From Clostridiales bacterium (GTDB lineage Bacteria; Bacillota; Clostridia; Oscillospirales; QAMX01): a DNA stretch of 6,372 nt. The position numbers and the translations under genes are program-made. The notes beneath the pieces are model-generated. The model made no database searches, was not told the origin of the DNA, and was given only the letters and a program-made list of their open reading frames with translations. Shown piece by piece: positions 1 to 4,979 of the stretch. The stretch is taken from assembly GCA_016285815.1 (NCBI GenBank), contig JAEERN010000126.1:1-6372 (forward strand), in the 5' to 3' direction. The stretch's first letter is position 1. Each line of letters begins with the position of its first letter.

Positions 1-208
1 ATTCATTCTCCGGATTCATCAGATAACGATAATACCGATCGGCTCCCGGATTCCTCACCCAGGACTCATACCAGGATTCCCACGCATCCACGGGAAATGG
101 GATCGTGCCGCCCCACCTGGCGTTATATGACATGGTCTCTTCATCTGCCATCAGTTTTTCTCTGAACCACAAATCATCAAAAGCCGGCTTGACCAAAGTA
201 AGCATCAT
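1..208 (-). CDS. GNAT family N-acetyltransferase, N-terminal fragment (runs off left edge)
   Basis: Reading the minus strand from the ATG at 208 gives an open frame of 69 codons that reaches base 1 without a stop, so only the N-terminus is present. It begins M-M-L-T-L-V-K-P and continues through a Trp/Tyr-rich stretch (W-E-S-W-Y-E-S-W, then R-Y-Y-R-Y-L at about residues 58-63). I recognise this opening from a clostridial GNAT group; such enzymes move an acetyl group from acetyl-CoA to an amine, but the substrate here is unknown and the acetyl-CoA-binding motif lies outside the window. An AGGGGAG ribosome binding site (220-214) precedes two adjacent ATGs (208 and 205); either could start translation. 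A good promoter lies just upstream, so it is probably its own transcription unit. GC is about 48% (115 of 240 bases by hand count for 1-240), clearly below the neighbouring genes. Confidence 0.75.
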   Translation of the reverse strand, partial: MMLTLVKPAFDDLWFREKLMADEETMSYNARWGGTIPFPVDAWESWYESWVRNPGADRYYRYLMNPENE

Positions 209-243
209 GTATTCTCCCCTGCAAATCCCGATTTGTTTTAGTC

Positions 244-272
244 ATTGTACCATCGATAACCGGCGCGGTCAA
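244..272 (-). promoter_or_regulatory. Sigma-A-type promoter for the GNAT gene
   Basis: On the minus strand there is a -35 element TTGACC (272-267), a 17-base spacer and a -10 element TACAAT (249-244). Each differs from consensus at one base and the spacing is ideal. Transcription should start near 237, giving a leader of about 30 bases that contains the AGGGGAG ribosome binding site. It lies between the hairpin at 291-325 and the GNAT start, so this gene does not depend on read-through from the upstream membrane-protein genes. Confidence 0.8.
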
Positions 273-290
273 TTACCTCATATTGCAATA

Positions 291-331
291 GGAAGGAGGC
301 ACTTCCTTACGAAGTGCCTCCTTCCGGAGGC
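291..331. terminator. Perfect 15-bp hairpin overlapping a second short hairpin, candidate terminator
   Basis: Bases 291-305 are perfectly complementary to 311-325 (15-bp stem, 5-base loop). A second stem pairs 316-321 with 326-331 around a four-base loop, using half of the first stem, so the two folds exclude each other. The location, just after the DUF1295 gene stop at 344, suggests termination of that operon. However, the T-rich tract (332-344) follows the hairpin only on the plus strand. On the minus strand the hairpin is followed by TATTGCAATA, which is a poor U-tract. It may be a weak or factor-assisted terminator for the minus-strand operon, or a terminator of antisense transcription. 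Confidence 0.55.
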
Positions 332-343
332 TTTCGTCTTTTT

Positions 344-1213
344 TCAACGCTTTTTCTTCCGTTTCGGCAGCGGCAGCAGCATCCTCGTCTCCGCCCGATA
401 GGCCTCGAAACCCGGCTTGGCGGACTGTCTGCCGTCGGCCATGGGGATGCTGACGGCGAAAAACAGGACCGTGTTGGCCAGCGCGCCGGCCGCCAGATAC
501 CAGCGGGACGGGAACACGCAGACCGCCGCCAGCGCCACGCTCCACCACATGAGAATCTCGCCCAGATAGTTCGGGTGCCGGGCGTACCGCCACAGGCCGC
601 GGCGGATGAAGGTCCCCGTCCTGTGCCGCCGGAACCGGTGCATCTGCACGTCCGCGGCCAGCTCCAGCCCCACGGCCAGCAGCGACAGCAGGAAGGCCGC
701 GATGCTGCCCGCGTTCCACGCCGCGTCCTCCCGGAAGGCCCAGACCGCCGGCAGCACACAGCCCCAGACGATGAGCGTCGGCACCATGTGGATGCCGACG
801 AAGTTGATCACCGGATAAAACGCCCCGGTCTTTTCCTTCAGCATGGTATAGCGCCAGTCCTGATGCGTCAACCCCCGGAAGGTATAGGCCCAGTTGGCCG
901 TCAGCCGGATCCCCCAGAGGAACACGGCGGCCAGCAGCAGCGCGCGCACCGGGTTCATCGGCTTTCCCGCGGCGAAGGCCGCCAGGATGACCATGGGCTG
1001 GACGCTCCAGTACGGGTCGTAGACCGACGCGTTGCCGAACAGCAGGCTGGCCCCGAAGGTCAGTACCGTGGCGGCGACGTCCGCCAGCAGCAGGTTCCAG
1101 ATCCACCCGAAGGGCAGCGCAGCGTACACCGCGATCCCCGCGGCCGCCGCCAGCACATAGACCAGCGCGACGGCGGCAAAGCTGGCCGCCCGGCTCTGTT
1201 TGATCCGTTCCAT
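344..1213 (-). CDS. DUF1295 / steroid 5-alpha-reductase-like integral membrane protein
   Basis: A 289-residue, strongly hydrophobic protein with about six to eight predicted membrane segments (for example residues 10-30, 42-60, 72-82, 90-107, 138-158, 168-186, 222-234, 240-258). Family signatures are visible: N-A-S-V-Y-D-P-Y-W-S (61-70), R-G-L-T-H-Q-D-W-R-Y (113-122), G-L-W-R-Y-A-R-H-P-N-Y-L-G-E-I (206-220) and E-A-Y-R-A-E-T-R-M-L-L-P near the end. The R-H-P-N-Y-x-G-E block is the hallmark shared by DUF1295, the 5-alpha-reductase C-terminal domain and isoprenylcysteine methyltransferases. In reductases this region handles NADPH and in methyltransferases SAM, so the reaction here is uncertain; a lipid or isoprenoid-like substrate is an inference. 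The C-terminus is very basic (K-R-K-K-K-R), probably cytoplasmic. AGGAG lies 9 bases before the ATG. It follows the yitT-like gene after 49 bases and is probably cotranscribed from the promoter at 2161-2189. Confidence 0.85.
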   Translation of the reverse strand: MERIKQSRAASFAAVALVYVLAAAAGIAVYAALPFGWIWNLLLADVAATVLTFGASLLFGNASVYDPYWSVQPMVILAAFAAGKPMNPVRALLLAAVFLWGIRLTANWAYTFRGLTHQDWRYTMLKEKTGAFYPVINFVGIHMVPTLIVWGCVLPAVWAFREDAAWNAGSIAAFLLSLLAVGLELAADVQMHRFRRHRTGTFIRRGLWRYARHPNYLGEILMWWSVALAAVCVFPSRWYLAAGALANTVLFFAVSIPMADGRQSAKPGFEAYRAETRMLLPLPKRKKKR

Positions 1214-1262
1214 CCGTCCGTTCTCCTCTTTTCTCTCTCGCTCTCCGGTCCGCGCCCAGTCC

Positions 1263-2129
1263 TCAGACGGGGTTCCGGAACCCCTTGCCGATGATGTCGC
1301 TGGTGCTGGAGATCACCACGAAGGCGCCCGGGTCGATCTGGCGGATGTGATTCCGCATGGCCACCGCCTGGGACCGGGTCATGACCGTCAGGATCACGGT
1401 CTTGTCCTCGTGGGTGTACGAGCCCTTGCCGGGCCAGACCGTGGCTCCCTTGTGCAGGTTGGCGTTGATATAGGCGCAGACCTCGTCCGGCGCGGTGGTC
1501 ACGATGAAGAAGTATTTGCTGATGTTGATGTTTTCGATGACGACGTCCACCACCAGCGCCTTGATGAGCAGGCCCACCAGCGAATACATCCCCGCCTTGG
1601 CGCCGTTGACGAAGAATCCGACGCCCACGATGAGCGCATCCACGCAGAACAGCGCCGTTCCGATGTTGAAGTGGGTGTATTTGCGCAGGATCATGGCGAC
1701 GATATCCGTGCCGCCGGTGGTGCCGCCCAGATTGAAGATCACCGCCGAGCCCACCGCGGGCAGGGCCACGGCGAAGACCAGCTCCAGCATGGGGTCGTCG
1801 GTGATGGGCGCGGACATGGGCACCAGGAACTCGAGCCCCTCCAGCGCCAGCGACAGCAGCAGACTGCAGTAGATGGTCTTGACGCCGAAGCGGCGGCCGA
1901 AGACCGCCAGCCCCACCACCAGCAGCGCCGCATTGATGATCAGCATCACCGTGGCGGGCGACACCGCAGTCTGCACCCGGCCCAGCACCATGGAGAGGCC
2001 GCTGACGCCGCCCATGACAAAGTTGTTGGGAAACTTGAAAAAATAGATCCCCGCCGCCATGGCCAGCGTGGCCGCCGTCATCAGCGCATATTCCCGCAGG
2101 ATCTGTTTCCCGCTCCGTTTTTCTTCCAT
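1263..2129 (-). CDS. YitT family membrane protein (DUF161 plus DUF2179)
   Basis: A 288-residue protein with an N-terminal hydrophobic region of about five to six membrane segments (roughly residues 13-32, 56-78, 84-103, 115-133, 155-174, 178-197) and a soluble C-terminal DUF2179 domain (about 205-286). YitT hallmarks are present: P-N-N-F-V-M-G-G-V-S-G (34-44), G-G-T-T-G-G-T-D-I (135-143), and in the tail G-A-T-V-W-P-G-K-G-S-Y (228-238) followed by T-V-I-L-T-V-M-T-R. The family is widespread in Firmicutes and its biochemical role is not established; a transport role is often assumed. The frame is open back to a TTG at 2189, but that TTG is the -35 element of the gene's own promoter, so the longer start is impossible from that transcript. 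I chose the ATG at 2129, which has GGAG five bases upstream. The ATG at 2153 sits at the expected transcription start and would be leaderless. It is the first gene of a likely two-gene operon. Confidence 0.9.
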   Translation of the reverse strand: MEEKRSGKQILREYALMTAATLAMAAGIYFFKFPNNFVMGGVSGLSMVLGRVQTAVSPATVMLIINAALLVVGLAVFGRRFGVKTIYCSLLLSLALEGLEFLVPMSAPITDDPMLELVFAVALPAVGSAVIFNLGGTTGGTDIVAMILRKYTHFNIGTALFCVDALIVGVGFFVNGAKAGMYSLVGLLIKALVVDVVIENINISKYFFIVTTAPDEVCAYINANLHKGATVWPGKGSYTHEDKTVILTVMTRSQAVAMRNHIRQIDPGAFVVISSTSDIIGKGFRNPV

Positions 2130-2134
2130 TTCCG

Positions 2135-2138
2135 CTCC
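2135..2138 (-). promoter_or_regulatory. Ribosome binding site that fixes the yitT-like start
   Basis: GGAG on the minus strand (2138-2135) lies five bases before the ATG at 2129. The alternative ATG at 2153 has AAGGA only two bases upstream, too close, and lies about at the predicted transcription start. This supports the 2129 start over the two longer options. Confidence 0.5.
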
Positions 2139-2160
2139 GCTTTCCTTCGGCATTTCCTTG

Positions 2161-2189
2161 ATTATATCGCCAAAGCCGGGATCTGTCAA
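2161..2189 (-). promoter_or_regulatory. Perfect-consensus promoter for the yitT-like / DUF1295 operon
   Basis: On the minus strand the -35 is TTGACA (2189-2184), the spacer is exactly 17 bases, and the -10 is TATAAT (2166-2161). Both hexamers match the sigma-70/sigma-A consensus at every position. Transcription should begin around 2154, leaving a leader of only about 25 bases before the ATG at 2129. Such a promoter implies high basal expression unless repressed. Confidence 0.9.
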
Positions 2190-2196
2190 CGGGGGC

Positions 2197-2230
2197 GCGA
2201 AAAAAACGGGAGCTTTTTGTCTTTTTTCGC
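2197..2230. repeat. A-tract/T-tract inverted repeat between divergent promoters
   Basis: GCGAAAAAA (2197-2205) is exactly complementary to TTTTTTCGC (2222-2230), a 9-bp dyad with 16 bases between the arms. It lies in the 72-base gap between the two opposed -35 elements (2189 and 2262). Phased A- and T-tracts can bend DNA and act as upstream promoter elements, and a dyad here could also be an operator. No T-run after a stem makes it look like a terminator for either gene. Function is inferred only from position. Confidence 0.4.
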
Positions 2231-2261
2231 CGCCGAAGGGGCCGTTCCGCCCTTTTGGCCC

Positions 2262-2291
2262 TTGACAAAGCCCCCGCGGGTCTGTTATAAT
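2262..2291 (+). promoter_or_regulatory. Consensus promoter for the tandem DUF1508 gene
   Basis: TTGACA (2262-2267), an 18-base spacer and TATAAT (2286-2291). Both hexamers are perfect and the spacer is one base longer than ideal. The -10 runs into seven consecutive T residues (2291-2297). Transcription should start near 2298-2300, giving an untranslated leader of about 60 bases before the ATG at 2359, which includes a 10-base palindrome (GCGGGCCCGC, 2315-2324). Confidence 0.88.
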
Positions 2292-2358
2292 TTTTTTGTC
2301 AAAATGCGCTACGGGCGGGCCCGCTCCGCAATCTTATCATCAGAAAGGCAGATCGATC

Positions 2359-2733
2359 ATGGGAAAGTTCATCGTGAAAGAGACCAAGACCGGCATCAAG
2401 TTTGACCTGAAAGCCGGCAACGGCGAGATCATCGCCACCTCTGAGGTCTACTCCTCTGAGGCCGCCTGTCTCAAGGGCGTCGACAGCGTCCGCAGAAACT
2501 CCGTCGGCGAGGTGGAGGACCAGACCGTCGAGGGGTACACTCCCGTCAAGCATCCGAAGTTCGAGGTCTACACCGACAAGGCCGGCGAGTATCGCTTCCG
2601 CCTGAAGGCCAAGAACGGCGAGATCATCGCCGTCTCCGAGGGCTATAAGTCCAAGGCCAGCTGCTTCAACGGCATCGAGAGCGTCAAGAAGAACGCCCCC
2701 GAAGCTTCCATCGAGAAAGTCGAAGCCAAGTAA
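2359..2733 (+). CDS. Tandem DUF1508 (YegP-like) small protein
   Basis: A 124-residue soluble protein made of two copies of the DUF1508 fold, offset by 65 residues. Copy one covers about residues 2-56 and copy two about 66-119. Matching blocks are N-G-E-I-I-A-T-S-E (21-29) with N-G-E-I-I-A-V-S-E (86-94), and A-A-C-L-K-G-V-D-S-V-R-R-N (35-47) with A-S-C-F-N-G-I-E-S-V-K-K-N (100-112). The family is small, cytoplasmic and of unknown biochemical function; two-copy forms are usual. It has no signal peptide or membrane segment and is rich in Lys and Glu. AAAGG (2344-2348) lies 10 bases before the ATG. The frame is open back to a TTG at 2296, but that falls at or before the expected transcription start, so the ATG is preferred. 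It is monocistronic, between a consensus promoter and a strong terminator, which suggests abundant expression. Confidence 0.92.
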   Translation: MGKFIVKETKTGIKFDLKAGNGEIIATSEVYSSEAACLKGVDSVRRNSVGEVEDQTVEGYTPVKHPKFEVYTDKAGEYRFRLKAKNGEIIAVSEGYKSKASCFNGIESVKKNAPEASIEKVEAK

Positions 2734-2752
2734 TCTTCTCCCGCCGCGCACG

Positions 2753-2790
2753 CCGCCGGTCTCCCGCTTTTCGGGAGACCGGCGGTTTTT
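2753..2790 (+). terminator. Strong intrinsic terminator of the DUF1508 gene
   Basis: A perfect 14-bp GC-rich stem (2753-2766 with 2772-2785) closes a five-base CTTTT loop and is followed at once by TTTTT (2786-2790). It starts 20 bases after the TAA stop. A further 7-bp complementary pair (2746-2752 with 2794-2800) flanks the whole structure. Confidence 0.93.
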
Positions 2791-2812
2791 CGCCGTGCGC
2801 CGTGATTTCCGC

Positions 2813-2841
2813 TTGCGCTCCGGCGCCGGGCATGGTATAAT
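2813..2841 (+). promoter_or_regulatory. Extended -10 promoter for the GH36 gene
   Basis: TGGTATAAT (2833-2841) contains a perfect -10 with the TGn extension. The -35 position, 17 bases upstream, holds TTGCGC (2813-2818), which keeps only the first three consensus bases; extended -10 promoters tolerate this. Transcription should start near 2848, about 33 bases before the ATG at 2881. I see no clear operator or cre-like site next to it. Confidence 0.7.
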
Positions 2842-2880
2842 GCCGTCAGACGTTATCCTGATCTGTACGGAGGTCCCGCC

Positions 2881-4845
2881 ATGGCATTCACTGTGACCCG
2901 AAACGACCTGCGCCTCGCCGCGCGGAAGCTTTCCTTCGCCTCTCCCGAGGCGCTGCCGCTGTCCTTTACGCTGGGCGGAAGGCGCCTGCGCGGCGTGCCC
3001 GCCGAATTCTCCCCCGCCGTCTCCCACGAGCTCGTGGACGCCGGCCTGACCCTGACGCGGATCGTCGGCCAAAACGCCGACGGGCTGGAGCTCCGGGCCG
3101 AGATCCTCACCCACCGGGACTTTCCCGTCGCCGAATACACCGTCTGGTTCACCAACCGGGGCCAGGCTCCCAGCGAGCTGCTGACCGGGATCGACGCGCT
3201 GGACGCGGTGTTCTGCGGCGCCGATCCGGTGCTGGTCCACGGCAGCGGCGACGACTGCACCGAAAACAGCTATCGCTGGTCCCGCGATCCCGTCGCCGCC
3301 CCGATCGTTCTCGCGCCCAAGGACGACGGCACCTCCTGCAGCGGCGCCTATCCGTTTTTCCGCGTCCTGTTCCGGGACCAGATCCTGACCGCCGCCGTGG
3401 GCTGGTCCGGCACGTGGAAGGCCGAGATCGCCCCGTCCGAGCTGGGCGTTTCGCTGCGCGCCGGCCAGAAGTACTGTGCGTTCCGCATCCTGCCGGGCGA
3501 GACCATGCGCACGCCGCGCATGGTCCTGATGCTCTCCGACACGGGCGACGAGACCCGCGCGATCAACCTCTGGCGCGCCTTCTTCCGGGCCCGGGTCATG
3601 CCGCGCCAGAACGGCCGCCCCATCCCACCCAAGCTCTGTCTGCACGTCTTCGGGTACCACGGCGCCGAGTTTACCGGTTCCACCGAGGACTGTCACCTCG
3701 AGGGCTTCCGCCGGTTCGTCGCGCGCGGCGTCAAGCCGGACCTGTGGTGGTTCGACGCGGGCTTTTACCCGTGTCCCGACGGCGAGTGGTACACCAACGT
3801 GGGCACGTGGGTCGAGGATCCGGTCCGCTTTCCCAACGGTCTGGCCCCCGTCGGCGAGCTCTGTGCCGCGAACGGCGCGGACTTTATGGTCTGGTTCGAG
3901 CCGGAGCGTGTCCGGCCCGGCACCGAGCTGGACGTCGAGCACCCCGAGTTCCTGCTGCGCGCCGTGGACGAAAACGGCGAGGAAGAGAGCAACCGCCTGC
4001 TGAACCTGGGCGACCCTGCCGCGTTGGCGTGGATCACCGACCGGGTGGACGCGCTGATCAAAAAGGCGCGCATCACCTGCTATCGTCAGGATTTCAACTT
4101 TCCGCCCTTCCGCTACTGGCGTCAGAACGAGGGGCCCGACCGCCTCGGCGCGCTGGAGAACCTGCACGTTCAGGGGTACTACGCCTTCTGGGACGAGCTG
4201 GTCCGCCGGAATCCCGGCCTCTTCCTCGACTCGTGCGCCTCCGGCGGCCGCCGCAACGACTATGAGACCCTGCGCCGCGCCGTCCCCTTCCAGTACACCG
4301 ACGTGGGTTGCGGGGACCACCGCCTCAAACAGCTCCAGCATCAGCAGCTTTTTCAGTGGGCCCCCTACTTCCGCGCCCACACCATGTCGTGGGACGCCGA
4401 GGACAGGTCCGTCGTCGACGAGATGGGCTTTTTCAACGCCTTCGCCCCGGCCTGCACCTTCACGGCCAATCCCTGGGACAGCGAAGAGTCCTTCGCCCGC
4501 GCCCGCACGATGCTGCCCCTCTGGCGCAAGGCGGCCGAGCTGGAGCTGAACGGCGACTTTTACCCCCAGATGGAAAGCACCGGCTCCTGGGAGGACTTCT
4601 TCTGCATCCACTTCCACGAGCCGGTCAAAAACGAGGGCTTTGCCCTGTTCATACGCAACAAAGAGTGCCCCGACGAGAGCTTCACCGCCCGTCTGGCGCT
4701 GGACCCGGACGAGGAGTACGTGCTGGAAAACCCCTTGTCCGGCGAGAAAAAGACGGGGACCGGCCGCGATCTGGCCCTGCTGACCGTCTCGCTGGAAAAA
4801 CGCGCCGGCTGCGTCTGGTTCTACCACCGCCTGGTCCGCGCCTGA
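2881..4845 (+). CDS. GH36-type glycoside hydrolase (alpha-galactosidase/melibiase family)
   Basis: A 654-residue enzyme of clan GH-D type, predicted to be cytoplasmic because no signal peptide is visible. Domains in order: N-terminal beta-sandwich (about 1-240), catalytic (beta/alpha)8 barrel (about 245-560), and a C-terminal beta domain (about 575-654). Barrel motifs are D-L-W-W-F-D-A-G-F (287-295), M-V-W-F-E-P-E-R-V (336-344), Y-R-Q-D-F-N-F (401-407), D-S-C-A-S-G-G-R-R-N-D (450-460) and Q-Y-T-D (471-474). By family analogy D404 would be the nucleophile and D474 the acid/base. GH36 enzymes normally hydrolyse terminal alpha-galactosides by a retaining mechanism. The usual K-W-D around the nucleophile is R-Q-D here and the length is below the usual 700-plus, so the substrate may differ. 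GGAGG (2869-2873) lies seven bases before the ATG. It appears monocistronic, with no sugar transporter or regulator visible beside it. Confidence 0.85.
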   Translation: MAFTVTRNDLRLAARKLSFASPEALPLSFTLGGRRLRGVPAEFSPAVSHELVDAGLTLTRIVGQNADGLELRAEILTHRDFPVAEYTVWFTNRGQAPSELLTGIDALDAVFCGADPVLVHGSGDDCTENSYRWSRDPVAAPIVLAPKDDGTSCSGAYPFFRVLFRDQILTAAVGWSGTWKAEIAPSELGVSLRAGQKYCAFRILPGETMRTPRMVLMLSDTGDETRAINLWRAFFRARVMPRQNGRPIPPKLCLHVFGYHGAEFTGSTEDCHLEGFRRFVARGVKPDLWWFDAGFYPCPDGEWYTNVGTWVEDPVRFPNGLAPVGELCAANGADFMVWFEPERVRPGTELDVEHPEFLLRAVDENGEEESNRLLNLGDPAALAWITDRVDALIKKARITCYRQDFNFPPFRYWRQNEGPDRLGALENLHVQGYYAFWDELVRRNPGLFLDSCASGGRRNDYETLRRAVPFQYTDVGCGDHRLKQLQHQQLFQWAPYFRAHTMSWDAEDRSVVDEMGFFNAFAPACTFTANPWDSEESFARARTMLPLWRKAAELELNGDFYPQMESTGSWEDFFCIHFHEPVKNEGFALFIRNKECPDESFTARLALDPDEEYVLENPLSGEKKTGTGRDLALLTVSLEKRAGCVWFYHRLVRA

Positions 4846-4863
4846 CCCGCGCTCCGCACCCGC

Positions 4864-4910
4864 AAAAAACCGCCGCGCCGGAAAGGGGCCGTCCCCCTCC
4901 GGCGCGGCGG
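4864..4910 (-). terminator. Intrinsic terminator for the anti-sigma-like gene (minus strand)
   Basis: A perfect 13-bp GC-rich stem (4870-4882 with 4898-4910) with a 15-base loop that can add internal GGGG/CCCC pairing. On the minus strand it is followed directly by TTTTTT (complement of the A run 4869-4864), making a good terminator for the sigma/anti-sigma unit reading leftward. On the plus strand the hairpin lies 24 bases after the GH36 stop, and the sequence after it (ATCTCTTTCT) gives only weak support. Confidence 0.8.
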
Positions 4911-4920
4911 ATCTCTTTCT

Positions 4921-4979
4921 GCGCGGACCGCAGGGCGTCCCCCGCGGCCTTTCTCCCCCTCCGGGTCCGCGCGTTTTTT
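4921..4979 (+). terminator. Second hairpin with T-run, plus-strand terminator of the GH36 gene
   Basis: GCGCGGACC (4921-4929) is complementary to GGTCCGCGC (4964-4972), with a 34-base loop, then one G and TTTTTT (4974-4979). The last T is also the final base of the minus-strand stop codon of the anti-sigma-like gene. The long loop makes it less certain than the neighbouring hairpin, but the T-run is in the right place for plus-strand transcripts. Confidence 0.6.

Noticed and set aside
105..401. A 98-codon plus-strand frame across the GNAT start, its promoter and the hairpin
   Set aside because: No ribosome binding site or family motif, and it overlaps signals that clearly serve the minus strand.
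314..1294. A 326-codon plus-strand frame across the DUF1295 gene
   Set aside because: Arg/Gln/Pro/His-rich translation without motifs, directly opposite a well-supported membrane protein; a shadow of GC-rich codon use.
2296..2358. An upstream TTG start extending the DUF1508 protein by 21 residues
   Set aside because: It lies five bases after the -10 element, at or before the transcription start, has no ribosome binding site, and the added residues do not belong to the DUF1508 fold.
1200..2405. A 401-codon plus-strand frame across the yitT-like gene
   Set aside because: It runs through both divergent promoters and into the DUF1508 start, and its product is a low-complexity Gln/His/Arg/Asp sequence.
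2299..4827. An 842-codon open frame on the minus strand opposite the DUF1508 and GH36 genes
   Set aside because: It crosses two recognisable plus-strand genes, a terminator and a promoter. Its product is a Gly/Val/Ala/Arg-rich composition with no family motif. Long antisense frames are expected where the third codon base is strongly G/C.
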